From NCBI RefSeq assembly GCF_037646705.1, contig NZ_JBBHER010000005.1:62001-126000 (forward strand): a stretch of 64,000 bases of DNA. The letters are read 5' to 3'. Shown one piece after another: positions 26,171 through 35,484 of the stretch (the stretch's first letter is position 1; each line of letters opens with the position of its first letter). This DNA comes from Pikeienuella litoralis. Its GTDB lineage: Bacteria > Pseudomonadota > Alphaproteobacteria > Rhodobacterales > Rhodobacteraceae. The position numbers and the translations under genes were made by a program. The notes under the pieces are model-generated. The model saw only the letters and a list, made by a program, of their open reading frames with translations, searched no databases and was not told where the DNA came from.

Positions 26171-27850
26171 ATGGCGGATAACGCGAAACTTGTCTACGTC
26201 GCCCTCGGCGGCGCGGGTGAAATTGGAATGAACATGTACCTCTATGGTCATGGGCCGGCGAAAAGCCGGCGCTGGATCATGGTGGATTGCGGAGTCTCCT
26301 TCGGAGATATGGACACGTCGCCCGGTATTGACCTGGTGATGCCGGATATCAGCTTCGTCGAGGAGATCCAGGACCGCCTCGAGGCGGTTTTCATCACCCA
26401 TGCGCATGAGGACCATGTCGGCGCCCTGGGCCGGCTCTGGCCAAAAATTCGCGCGCCCTTCATCTCGGCGCCGCTTTTCACCGCCGAGGTCGCGCGCCGG
26501 AAGATGGCCGAATGCGGGCAGCCGGCGCAGGTGGTGAAGACGGCGAAATGGGACGAGCCGGTTGAGGCGGGTCCGTTTCGCGTCTCGTTCCTCCGGGTCA
26601 CGCACTCGATCCCGGATCCGGCGATGCTGCTGATCGAGACGCCGGCGGGGAAGCTGGTGCATACCGGCGATTTCAAGCTCGACCCCGATCCGATCATCGG
26701 CAAGCCGACCGACATGGCGCGGCTGAAGCAGATTGGCGATGACGGTCTGCTTGGGCTGATGTGCGATTCCACGAATATTTTCGAGGATGGGGAATCCGGC
26801 GGCGAGCAGCCGCTCCGCCCACATCTGAAGCGGCTCATCAAGGGCGCGAAAGGGGCGGTCGCGGCGACGACATTCGCCTCCAATGTCGGGCGGCTGAAAA
26901 CTCTGGCCGAAGTCGCGGTGGAATGTGGGCGCTCGGTGGTGGTCGCCGGGCGCGCGATGCAGCGGATGATCGAAACCGCGACGGAGACCGGCGCCCTGAA
27001 AGGGTTTCCGCCGACCATTTCGGATGAGCGGGCGCGTGACGTTCCGGCGGAGAATCTCTTCTATCTTGTCACCGGCAGCCAGGGAGAAGGGCGCGCCGCG
27101 CTTGCGCGGATCGCCACCGGAAGCCATCCCATGGTGAAGCTGAAGAAGGGCGATCTCGTCCTCTTTTCTTCGAAGACCATCCCCGGGAACGAGAAGGAGG
27201 TCTACCGGCTCTACAACCTGCTTTCCGAACAGGGGGTGGAGGTCGTCGATGACGACATGGAGCCGATCCACGTGTCAGGCCACGGCCGGCGGGACGAGAT
27301 CGGAAAGGTTTACGCGGCGCTTCGGCCGCGGGTCGCGGCGCCGATCCATGGCGAGCATCGGCATCTCGCCGAGCATGCGGAATTGGCGAAAGGCTGGGGG
27401 GCGAAGTCCATCGTCGCGCCGAACGGAACGATGGTCGGGCTCGATCTCGATCCCCCGCGCGTGCTCCGCCACGTGGAGACCGGACGCGTCTATCTCGACG
27501 GCGAAGTGCTCGTCGGCGCGCTTGACGGAGTCATCCGCGCGCGGCTCAAGATGGCGCGGCAGGGGCATGTGTCGGTCAGCCTCGTGATCGACGAGTCGGG
27601 CGAATTGTTCGCCGATCCGCTGGTCCGGGTCGAGGGCGCGCCGGAGGTCGGCCGCGGCGGGCAGAACATCGCCGATACGATTGCGGATCGGGTCGACGCC
27701 GCCATCGTCTCCGCCTCGAAAAAGGAGCTGCGGTCCGATGACCGGGTCGCGGCGATGGCTGAACGTGTCGCGCGCCGCGCGGCGATGGAGGTCTGGGGCA
27801 AGAAGCCGGTGACATGCGTGCTGGTCACCAGACTCGAGTCTGAAGGCTGA
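26171..27850 (+). CDS. rnj: Ribonuclease J
   Basis: This is a 559-residue metallo-beta-lactamase/beta-CASP ribonuclease. The metal site is THAHEDHVGAL (HxHxDH, near residues 76-81). More metal ligands are seen in THSIPDPAML, HTGDFKLDPDP and SGHGRRDEI. It has 5'-exonuclease and endonuclease activity on mRNA and rRNA precursors. The start directly abuts the coaX stop. In alphaproteobacteria RNase J coexists with RNase E, which is not in this window. Confidence 0.93.
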   Translation: MADNAKLVYVALGGAGEIGMNMYLYGHGPAKSRRWIMVDCGVSFGDMDTSPGIDLVMPDISFVEEIQDRLEAVFITHAHEDHVGALGRLWPKIRAPFISAPLFTAEVARRKMAECGQPAQVVKTAKWDEPVEAGPFRVSFLRVTHSIPDPAMLLIETPAGKLVHTGDFKLDPDPIIGKPTDMARLKQIGDDGLLGLMCDSTNIFEDGESGGEQPLRPHLKRLIKGAKGAVAATTFASNVGRLKTLAEVAVECGRSVVVAGRAMQRMIETATETGALKGFPPTISDERARDVPAENLFYLVTGSQGEGRAALARIATGSHPMVKLKKGDLVLFSSKTIPGNEKEVYRLYNLLSEQGVEVVDDDMEPIHVSGHGRRDEIGKVYAALRPRVAAPIHGEHRHLAEHAELAKGWGAKSIVAPNGTMVGLDLDPPRVLRHVETGRVYLDGEVLVGALDGVIRARLKMARQGHVSVSLVIDESGELFADPLVRVEGAPEVGRGGQNIADTIADRVDAAIVSASKKELRSDDRVAAMAERVARRAAMEVWGKKPVTCVLVTRLESEG

Positions 27851-28140
27851 GATCGGAAGCAGCCGATTGACGCGGCGGGCGGCGGGCGCCCGCCCCGGCG
27901 CCTTCTTGGGCGGTCGCTCGCCGCGGTCCGCCGACCGCCGGCCGCCCGCGCCTCTGGCGGCGATGCGCCGCGCGGGGCGATGGCCGCGGGCGCGGTAAAC
28001 GCGACGACCGGTTCCTCGCATCCGCCCCACTCGCCTTGTTCCGCGTCTGGTTGCGAACGTGCAGGTCGATGACCCGGGCGCGCCGCGGCGAGATCATCCC
28101 GCCGCTGGCGCGTTTGCCGGTCGCCGGCGGCTCCGGCCGA
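27851..28140. other. Convergent gap between rnj and the P-type ATPase gene
   Basis: These 290 bp are extremely GC-rich and hold no convincing gene. A perfect 14-bp palindrome GGCGGGCGCCCGCC lies at 27881-27894, with more GC-rich self-complementary stretches after it. Both flanking genes end here, so these may serve as terminators, but no T-run follows. Confidence 0.5.
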
Positions 28141-30864
28141 TCAATGTCCTTGCCGTTTCGACATCAGGACAAGAAAGATCTGCCCGATCACCAGCGGGCC
28201 AAGGCTTGCGCCCGCGGCCAAAAGCAACCCTGCGCCGCCAGGGTCCGGCAGTTTCAGGATGTCGGATAGACCCGGCGCCCAAAGCGCCGCCGCGATCAGG
28301 CCGAGACACAGCGCGATGGCCCCCCAGACCCAGGGATTGCGCGTCACCTCGTTGACGAGAACCCGCCCGCCAGGCATCCGCACGTTGAACACATTCCAGA
28401 GCTGCGCCAACGCCAGCGTCAGGAAGGCGACCGTGACGGCTGCTCCGGCGTCCAGCATCAACCAGTGGAGCGCCAGCCAGAATGCGAGAAGCGTCGTCGC
28501 GGTGATCGCTCCTCCGAGCACGCCGATGGCGATCCAGCGGCTGCGATTGATGATCGACTCGGCTGGGTCGCGTGGCCGTTGGCGCATGACGGCTTCATCT
28601 CCCGCGCCAAAGCCGAGGGCGAAGGCGGGAAAAACATCCGTCACAAGGTTCAGGAACAGGATTTGCAGCGGCAGCAAGGGCATCGGAAGCCCCGCGCCGA
28701 CGGCCAGACCGACGATCAGCACCTCGCTGACATTGCACGACATCAGATAGACGACAAATTTCCGGATATTGTCGAAAATCACGCGGCCCTGCCGCATGGC
28801 GGCGATGATCGTGCCGAAGGAATCGTCTTTCAGCACCATACGCGCCGCTTCACGCGCGACTTCGGTGCCGCGTTGACCCATCGCGATGCCGATATCTGCC
28901 TTTTTCAGCGCCGGGGCGTCGTTCACGCCGTCGCCGGTCATCGCCACGATGTGGCCGCTGTTCTGATACAGCGTCGCGAGGTTCAGCTTGGTGGCGGGAG
29001 CGACGCGCGCGAAGACGTCGGCGGCGAGGATGCGGTCGCGCAGCGCTTCATCGGCCGTTTCAGGATCAAGATCGGTCAGGTCATTCCCTTCAATCACCGC
29101 GAGGGGCCTGTCATCGGCGCCCAATCCGGCCTGGGCCGCGATGGCGGCGGCGGTGTCGGGATGATCGCCCGTCATCATCACCACGCGCACGCCTGCGGCG
29201 CGGGCGGCGGCGATGGCTCCGGCGACATCGTCGCGCAGGGGATCGCGCAGGCAGACCATTCCGACAAGCGTCAAACCCTCGTAAGGGGCCACGTCGCCGC
29301 GCTCCGCGCGCTTCATCGCCAGCGCCAGCAGGCGCAAGCCTTCGCCGGCCGCGGCCCCGCTGCGGCTCAGCCAGTCCGCGCGCGTCGCGGCGTCCATGTC
29401 CTGAACGCCGTCCGGCCCCAAAACATGGGCGCACACGTCGAGCACCGCCTCCGGGGCGCCCTTGATCGCATAGAGGAAGCCGTCGCCGTCCCGGTGCACG
29501 CTCGCCATCATCTTGGCGTCCTGGTCAAAGGCGTATTCGCGGACGCTTTCGCATTCGGTCAGCAGCGTTTCGCGCCCCAGTCCCGCACGGCCTGCGACGC
29601 GCAGCAGCGCCAGTTCCATCGGATCGCCTGACGGGGGCTCATCCTCCCGTCCCATCGACGCGCCGTTGCAAAGCGCCCCGATCTTCAGCAATGCGCGAAG
29701 GCGCGCGTCCTGTCCCGGATCGATCGTGCTCCCGCCGCTTTTGAATTGGAGAGCTTCGCCTTGCCGATCCAGATCCACCTCCTGGTCGGAGACAAGGTAG
29801 CGCGCCACGGTCATGCGGTTTTCGGTCAGGGTGCCGGTCTTGTCGGTCAGGATCGCGGTGGTCGCGCCCAGAGTTTCGACCGACGACAGGTTTGAAATGA
29901 TCGCATTGCGCGCTGCCATGCGCCACATGCCGCGCGCGAGACACAGCGTGGCGACCACCGGCAATCCTTCTGGAACCGCCGCAACGGCCAGCGCCACCCC
30001 GATCTGGATCATCGCCGCCAACTCATGGCCCCGCAGCACCCCCGCTCCGATCACCAATACGGCGAGCGCCAATGTCAGCCAGACCAACCGGCGCCCCAGC
30101 CGGTCAAGACGCTTTTCCAGCGGCGAGACCGAGGGCTCGGCGGTTTGCACCAGATGGCTGATATGGCCGAGTTCGGTCTCCATTCCGGTGGCGGTCACGA
30201 TCCCTAGTCCCGACCCTTGGGTGATCGCCGCGCCCTTGAAGGCCATGCAGGCCCGATCTCCGATCAGGGCGTCCGGCGAGACCTGGTCGGTCTGCTTGTC
30301 GACGGGCGTGGATTCCCCGGTCAGCATGGATTCGTCGCATCGCAGGTTCGACGCCTGGACAAGCCGTAGATCTGCGGTGACCATATCCCCCGCGTCCATC
30401 AGCACGATGTCGCCTGGCACCAGATCATGCGCATCGACATGCAGCGTCTTTCCCCCGCGCCGGACGCGGGTCGTGACTGTGGCGATGTTTAACAGCGCCT
30501 CCATCGAGCGTGCGGCGCGAAGCTCCGTGACAAACCCGATCGCGGCGTTGATCGCCAGAACGACAATGATTGCGACGCCTTCGGCGATGTCATGGAAGTA
30601 GAAGGACAACCCCGCCGCCAGAGCCAGAAGCCAGACGATCACGCCTTTGAACTGATGCGCCAGAATGACCAGGACGCTTTGCCTGGCGCGGGCGCGCAGA
30701 TGGTTCGGGCCGTGGCGGTTTCGCCGTTTGGCGATCTCGTCGTCATCCAGTCCATGTTCCGGGTCCACGGCCAGCTCGCGCGCCACAATTTCGGCCGGCT
30801 TGGCGAATACGGGCGTCTGGTTCAGATCTTCCATGAGAGCTTTCGTATGAATTTGGCGTGTCAT
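28141..30864 (-). CDS. P2-type cation-transporting ATPase (Ca2+-ATPase-like)
   Basis: This 907-residue membrane pump has the N-terminal cation ATPase domain (GPNHLRARARQ), the actuator motif MLTGESTPVDKQ and TM4 with VAAVPEGLPVVATL. The phosphorylation site is DKTGTLTENRM, followed by KGAPEAV in the nucleotide domain and MTGDGVNDAPALKKADIGIAMG as hinge (split as MTGDGVNDAP and ALKKADIGIAMG). The PEGLP motif and C-terminal Cation_ATPase_C helices put it in the P2 group (Ca2+, or Na+/K+-like). The ion cannot be fixed by eye. ATG 30864 is used, with a second ATG ten codons in. It stands alone. Confidence 0.88.
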   Translation of the reverse strand: MTRQIHTKALMEDLNQTPVFAKPAEIVARELAVDPEHGLDDDEIAKRRNRHGPNHLRARARQSVLVILAHQFKGVIVWLLALAAGLSFYFHDIAEGVAIIVVLAINAAIGFVTELRAARSMEALLNIATVTTRVRRGGKTLHVDAHDLVPGDIVLMDAGDMVTADLRLVQASNLRCDESMLTGESTPVDKQTDQVSPDALIGDRACMAFKGAAITQGSGLGIVTATGMETELGHISHLVQTAEPSVSPLEKRLDRLGRRLVWLTLALAVLVIGAGVLRGHELAAMIQIGVALAVAAVPEGLPVVATLCLARGMWRMAARNAIISNLSSVETLGATTAILTDKTGTLTENRMTVARYLVSDQEVDLDRQGEALQFKSGGSTIDPGQDARLRALLKIGALCNGASMGREDEPPSGDPMELALLRVAGRAGLGRETLLTECESVREYAFDQDAKMMASVHRDGDGFLYAIKGAPEAVLDVCAHVLGPDGVQDMDAATRADWLSRSGAAAGEGLRLLALAMKRAERGDVAPYEGLTLVGMVCLRDPLRDDVAGAIAAARAAGVRVVMMTGDHPDTAAAIAAQAGLGADDRPLAVIEGNDLTDLDPETADEALRDRILAADVFARVAPATKLNLATLYQNSGHIVAMTGDGVNDAPALKKADIGIAMGQRGTEVAREAARMVLKDDSFGTIIAAMRQGRVIFDNIRKFVVYLMSCNVSEVLIVGLAVGAGLPMPLLPLQILFLNLVTDVFPAFALGFGAGDEAVMRQRPRDPAESIINRSRWIAIGVLGGAITATTLLAFWLALHWLMLDAGAAVTVAFLTLALAQLWNVFNVRMPGGRVLVNEVTRNPWVWGAIALCLGLIAAALWAPGLSDILKLPDPGGAGLLLAAGASLGPLVIGQIFLVLMSKRQGH

Positions 30865-31341
30865 GCGATTTTTCGGCCAGCCAACGCCCGGCCGCGCAGG
30901 GTTGCGGTCCGGCGTTCATTCCTGATGGTGTCCCGACCCTGATAAGAGGTCCGGCGGCGCCCTCCAAGCATGGAGATCCCGGCCCGTGCGGGGCGCGAAG
31001 TCAAGGCTGCTCGGAGCGACGGGCCGACCCGGGGGCTCAACCGCCCGCCGTCCGCACCCGGTCTCGATCCCGATCCGACGCCGGAACTCTCCGTTCGGCC
31101 GTACGATGGCCCGCACCGCCCGCGCCGATCACGACGGTTCGAGGGGGGAGGAAAGTCGCCTCCCTCCGGCGGAGCGGGGTGGTGGGGAGCGGGATAACGG
31201 ACGGAAAATCGACCTGGGACAATCCTGACTGTTTTAGTTTTTTCCTTTCCTGATTCATTCAGTCAGTTATAAACGGCGCCGCGAAAGGGCGAGTCATCTC
31301 GGCCCGATCGGACTCAGGCGACAGCAGGGAGATCAGATCCA
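30865..31341. other. Intergenic region upstream of the iron cluster and the P-type ATPase
   Basis: These 477 bp separate two divergent transcription units. The left 370 bp are GC-rich, with several overlapping open frames but no domain or RBS to support a gene. The right 100 bp turn AT-rich and hold the iron-type promoter of the imelysin gene. Confidence 0.6.
31245..31273 (+). promoter_or_regulatory. Candidate iron-responsive promoter/operator of the imelysin cluster
   Basis: A -10 of TATAAA (31268-31273) lies 17 bp after a weak -35 (CTTTCC, 31245-31250). Between them is TGA-N9-TCA (31251-31265). This is the form of the RirA iron operator and the Iron-Rhodo-box described for alphaproteobacteria. 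Its place in the promoter spacer suits repression in iron-replete cells. The regulator is inferred. Confidence 0.5.
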
Positions 31342-32607
31342 ATGAAGACCATCACGCTCGCGTTTGCGGCGTCATTCACCCTTGGCGGCGCGGCGATGGC
31401 CGCAGGCGCCGACAAGGCGGACGTGATCGCCACCTACGCCGATATCGGGCACGCCGGCTATGAAGACAGCCTGATCACCGCGCGCCGGCTTGGCGCGGCG
31501 GTGGATGCGCTTCTCGGCGCGCCCTCGGCCGAGACCCTGGCGGCGGCGAAGGCGGCGTGGCTCGCCGCGCGGGTCCCGTATCAGCAGACCGAGGCGTTTC
31601 GGTTCGGAAATCCGATCGTCGACGCCTGGGAAGGCAAGGTCAACGCGTGGCCGCTGGACGAAGGGCTGATCGACTATGTGGACGCCAGCTATGGCGGCGC
31701 GACGGACGAGAACCCGGCCGCCGCGCTCAATGTCATCGCCAGCCCGACGCTGACGCTTTCAGGCCGGACCATCGACGCGGCCGAGATCACCCCCGAGCTC
31801 CTCTCGGAGACCCTGCACGAGGCGGACGAGATCGAGGCCAACGTGGCGACCGGCTATCACGCCATCGAGTTTCTGCTCTGGGGGCAGGACCTGAACGGAA
31901 CCGGACCCGGCGCCGGGGAGCGCCCCTGGACCGATTACGCCATTGGCGACGCCTGCACGAACGACAATTGCGCCCGCCGCGGCGCCTATCTGAAGGCGGC
32001 GACGGAGCTGCTGATTTCCGACCTCGAATGGATGACCGCCGCCTGGGCCGAGGGCGGCGAGGCGCGGGCCGAGGTCTCGGCCGACGTCGACGCGGGCGTG
32101 GCCGCGATCCTCACCGGGATGGGCAGTCTCTCCTACGGCGAACAGGCGGGGGAGCGGATGCGCCTCGGCCTGATGCTGAACGACCCTGAAGAGGAGCATG
32201 ACTGCTTTTCCGACAACACCCACAACAGCCATTTTTATGACGGGCTCGGGATACGGAACGTCTACACCGGCGCGTATGTCCGGATCGATGGGCGGATCGT
32301 TTCCGGGCCGTCGGTCTCCGATCTCGTCGCCGAGGCGGCGCCCGACGTCGATGCGGCGCTGCGCCTCGATCTCGACCGGACCATGGCCGCGCTCTCCGCG
32401 ATCAAGACTGTGGCGGAGGCCGGCAAGGCTTATGATCAGATGCTGGCCCCGGGCGACGCCGAGGGCGAGGCGCTGATCATGCGCGCGGTCGACGCCCTGA
32501 TCGCGCAGACGCGGGGGATCGAGCGCGCGGTGGGCGCGTTGAACCTCAGCCCGATCGCGTTCGAGGGATCGGACAGCCTCGACGCCCCAGACGCGGTCTT
32601 CCAGTAA
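31342..32607 (+). CDS. Imelysin-family iron-regulated protein (periplasmic)
   Basis: This 421-residue protein has a Sec signal peptide (cleavage probably after AMAAG, near residue 22). The imelysin (peptidase M75-like) domain has the GxHxxE motif as GYHAIEFLLWGQD, with His173 and Glu176. Members such as IrpA and ICMP are iron-regulated and thought to act in iron uptake at the cell surface, and peptidase activity is doubtful. A GDACTNDNC segment may form a disulfide. It is the first gene of a locus with a di-haem protein, a second imelysin and DUF1513, a known alphaproteobacterial grouping. AGGGAGAT precedes the ATG. Confidence 0.9.
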   Translation: MKTITLAFAASFTLGGAAMAAGADKADVIATYADIGHAGYEDSLITARRLGAAVDALLGAPSAETLAAAKAAWLAARVPYQQTEAFRFGNPIVDAWEGKVNAWPLDEGLIDYVDASYGGATDENPAAALNVIASPTLTLSGRTIDAAEITPELLSETLHEADEIEANVATGYHAIEFLLWGQDLNGTGPGAGERPWTDYAIGDACTNDNCARRGAYLKAATELLISDLEWMTAAWAEGGEARAEVSADVDAGVAAILTGMGSLSYGEQAGERMRLGLMLNDPEEEHDCFSDNTHNSHFYDGLGIRNVYTGAYVRIDGRIVSGPSVSDLVAEAAPDVDAALRLDLDRTMAALSAIKTVAEAGKAYDQMLAPGDAEGEALIMRAVDALIAQTRGIERAVGALNLSPIAFEGSDSLDAPDAVFQ

Positions 32608-32721
32608 CCCCGGACCAGTTCCGGCCATCCAGTCAATCGCCGTGCGGCGCCAGCCCGCGCGGCGCTCATCCCGTCGCAGCCAGGTCGCGAGCCAGACGAC
32701 GCCAGACAAGGACAATGCGAC

Positions 32722-33858
32722 ATGACTTCCATGCTTTCCGGCGCGCGCCGGCCCGCCCTGGCGCTTGGCGCGCTGCTCTCGCTTCTCGTTCCGCCGACGG
32801 CGGCCGCGGTGGCTCAGGAGGTCGCCCCCGGCGCGTCCGAGCCCGGCGCTCTGGCGCGGGCCGAAGCGGAGACCGCGCGGGAGGCGCGGGCCCCGGTCTA
32901 TCCGCGTCTGACCGGCGGCGTCGCCATCGAGCTCCAGAACGATTACACTTTTGACAGCGACGATCCGACCGGCGAGATCAACGACCTCTACAACACGACC
33001 GAGGCGGCGCTCGCGCTGGAGATCTCCGCTGAGACCAGCCTCAACGCGACCCTGGTCTTCGAGCCGATCCGCGACCCCGGGCCGAATGACGACCGGGTGT
33101 TCGAAGATCAGGGCCTTTACGCGGAGGAACTGTATCTCCGCCATGATTTCGGGTTTCTGACCGCGCTCGCCGGCAAATACGACCCCGCGTTCGGCGCCGC
33201 GTGGGACGCCGCGCCCGGGCTCTACGGGGCCGATTTCGCCGAGGATTACGAGTTGACCGAGCGGCTCGGCGCGGCGTTCGAGGCGCCCTTCGCGCTCGCC
33301 GGCGGCGAGGCCGTGTTCAGCGTCGCGGTCTTCGCCGCGGACCGGACCTTTCTCTCGGGAAGCCTGGTCCATGATCGCGGCGAGTTGAACAAGAGCGACG
33401 GCGGGGTTTCGAACACGTCCGCGCCGGAGAGCGTCGTCGTCTCGCTGGCTGGGGAGACCGAGGGCGTCGACTACACCATCGCGTTCCGGCGGCAGGCGAA
33501 GGGCGTCGGCGACGCGGCGGACGAATACGGCCTTGTCGCCGGCGTTCAGGCGCCGCTCGGCGAGATGGGCGTCGATCTCCTGAGCGAGGTCGCGGTGTTC
33601 CCGGATTTCGACGGGACGCGCGACCGCGCGATCTACGCCACGCTCGGGCTCGCCGCGCCGTTGGGGCCGGTCACGGTTTCGGGCGTCTATTCGCTGCGGA
33701 AGATCGAGCATGCGCCGACCGACCATCTCGCCACGGTGTCCGCGGAATATGAGATCGCGGACGGGGTCTCCATCGGCGCCGGCTATCGCTATGGCCGCGA
33801 AGGGGGAGACGACAACCATACCGTCGGCGCGCTTTTCGTCTACGAATTCGGCTTCTGA
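32722..33858 (+). CDS. Putative outer-membrane beta-barrel protein in the iron cluster
   Basis: This 378-residue protein has a Sec signal peptide (hydrophobic LALGALLSLLVPPTAA; cleavage near AVAQE). The rest alternates short polar and aromatic beta-strand-like segments (YPRLTGGVAIELQNDYTF, AETSLNATLVFEP, VTVSGVYSLRK) and ends VYEFGF, with the terminal aromatic residue typical of outer-membrane proteins. Its place between imelysin and the di-haem gene suggests a porin-like or surface role in iron handling, but I recognise no named family. It is separated from the first imelysin by 114 bp. Confidence 0.65.
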   Translation: MTSMLSGARRPALALGALLSLLVPPTAAAVAQEVAPGASEPGALARAEAETAREARAPVYPRLTGGVAIELQNDYTFDSDDPTGEINDLYNTTEAALALEISAETSLNATLVFEPIRDPGPNDDRVFEDQGLYAEELYLRHDFGFLTALAGKYDPAFGAAWDAAPGLYGADFAEDYELTERLGAAFEAPFALAGGEAVFSVAVFAADRTFLSGSLVHDRGELNKSDGGVSNTSAPESVVVSLAGETEGVDYTIAFRRQAKGVGDAADEYGLVAGVQAPLGEMGVDLLSEVAVFPDFDGTRDRAIYATLGLAAPLGPVTVSGVYSLRKIEHAPTDHLATVSAEYEIADGVSIGAGYRYGREGGDDNHTVGALFVYEFGF

Positions 33859-33969
33859 TGGTTCGGTGCGTCATATTCGCCGGGGCGCGCCGGCTGGCGG
33901 ATCCGGGGCTCGCCTCTCCGAATAGGCGAGTCTATTGATCGACTATTGTCAATGAAGCGAGGTTCGCCG

Positions 33970-35484
33970 ATGAAACGCCTTCTGCTTGGCGCCGGCATCT
34001 CGGCGGCGTTCGTCGCAAGCAGCGTCAGCGCCGACCTGAAGATCATTCCACGCACCGCGGCGGAGCAGGCGCGGGTCGAGGCCGTGACGGCGCCGCCGAC
34101 CGATTTCTCCGTGGCTGAACCGTTCGAGGCGCGGCCCGGCGGCGCCGCGACCTCGATGAAGCGCGTGACCCGCGACGCGTTCTCGCATTCCTCGGCGTCG
34201 CTCTCCTTCGCGCGGGAGCTGGATTTCAAGGTCGGCAACGGAATCTTTCGCAAGATCTGGGTCTCCGCGCCGTCGTCGACGCTCGCTTCCGACGGGCTCG
34301 GGCCGCTCTTCAACGCCCGCTCGTGTCAGCGCTGCCATCTGAAGGACGGGCGGGGCCACCCGCCGCCGCCGGGCGCGGACAACGCGGTCTCGTTCCTGTT
34401 CAAGCTCGCGGTTCCGGCGGAGCGGAGCGCGCTGAAGGCCGAACTCGCCGCCTATCTCGACTACGCGCCGACCGCGCCGCACCCGGTCTATGGCGCGCAA
34501 TTGCAGGATTTCGCGATCCAGGGCCACAGGGCCGAAGGCCGCGTCGAGGTCTCTTACGAAGAGGTGGACATCGCCCTTTCCGAGGGCGAGACCGCGCGGC
34601 TACGCCGCCCGGCATATGCGGTCGGCGACCCGGCCTTCGGCCCGCTCGGGCCGGAGACGATGCTTTCGCCCCGCGTCGCGCCGCCGATGATCGGGCTCGG
34701 GCTTCTGGAGGCGATTCCGGCGGCGGATATCCTCGCCGGCGCCGACCCGGACGATGCGGACGGCGATGGGATCTCGGGCGAGGCGCAGATCGTCTGGTCC
34801 GAGGAGCGCGCCGCCCCCACGCTTGGACGGTTCGGCTGGAAAGGGGGCGCCCCTTCGGTGCGGGCCCAGGCCGCGGCGGCCTTCTCGAGCGATATCGGCA
34901 TCTCGACGTCGCTCCGACCTCATGGCTGGGGCGACTGCACGGAGGCGCAATCCGCCTGCCGCGCGGCGCGCGATGGCGGCGACGCGCGCGACGGCGGGCT
35001 TGAGGTCGGCGACGAGGCGCTGGATCTCGTCGTGTTCTACAGCCGAAATCTCGCCGTCCCGGCGCGTCGCGATGTCGACGATGCGACGGTCCTGCGCGGC
35101 AAGCGGATCTTCCACGAGGCCGGCTGCGCCGCCTGCCACCGGCCGAAATTCGTCACCGATCGGCTGATCGATCAGGATGAGCAGAGCTTTCAGCTGATCT
35201 GGCCCTATAGCGATCTCCTGCTTCACGACATGGGCGAGGGGCTGGCCGACGGGTTCAGCGAAGGCCGCGCGAACGGCCGTGAATGGCGCACGCCGCCGCT
35301 CTGGGGCGTCGGGTTGACGAAGACCGTGAACGCGCATGAATTTTTCTTGCATGACGGGCGGGCGCGCGGCCTTCTCGAAGCGATCCTCTGGCATGGCGGC
35401 GAGGCGGCGGCGGCGCGGGACGCGGTCACGGTGATGCCGAAAGCCGACCGCGCCGCCCTGATCCGCTTTCTGGAGTCGCTCTGA
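33970..35484 (+). CDS. Di-haem oxidoreductase (DUF1111/thiol-oxidoreductase-like), periplasmic
   Basis: This 504-residue exported protein has a signal peptide (MKRLLLGAGISAAFVASSVSA; cleavage about residue 21). Two c-type haem sites are seen: CQRCH at 119-123 and CAACH at 386-390. GPLFNARSCQRCH and ANGREWRTPPLWGVGL are typical of the family that accompanies imelysins. It probably transfers electrons in the periplasm, perhaps to change the iron redox state. ATG 33970 is preferred for the signal peptide, though an in-frame ATG at 33952 is also possible. Its stop overlaps the next imelysin gene (TGATG). Confidence 0.88.
   Translation: MKRLLLGAGISAAFVASSVSADLKIIPRTAAEQARVEAVTAPPTDFSVAEPFEARPGGAATSMKRVTRDAFSHSSASLSFARELDFKVGNGIFRKIWVSAPSSTLASDGLGPLFNARSCQRCHLKDGRGHPPPPGADNAVSFLFKLAVPAERSALKAELAAYLDYAPTAPHPVYGAQLQDFAIQGHRAEGRVEVSYEEVDIALSEGETARLRRPAYAVGDPAFGPLGPETMLSPRVAPPMIGLGLLEAIPAADILAGADPDDADGDGISGEAQIVWSEERAAPTLGRFGWKGGAPSVRAQAAAAFSSDIGISTSLRPHGWGDCTEAQSACRAARDGGDARDGGLEVGDEALDLVVFYSRNLAVPARRDVDDATVLRGKRIFHEAGCAACHRPKFVTDRLIDQDEQSFQLIWPYSDLLLHDMGEGLADGFSEGRANGREWRTPPLWGVGLTKTVNAHEFFLHDGRARGLLEAILWHGGEAAAARDAVTVMPKADRAALIRFLESL

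Noticed and set aside
30858..31253. 131-codon plus frame in the gap before the imelysin gene
   Set aside because: It overlaps the iron-type promoter and the start of the ATPase gene, with no domain. It is likely a chance frame.
33934..33953. ATTGA-N10-TCAAT inverted repeat before the di-haem gene as a second iron box
   Set aside because: The spacing is TGA-N10-TCA, one base longer than the TGA-N9-TCA pattern, and no promoter elements fit around it.
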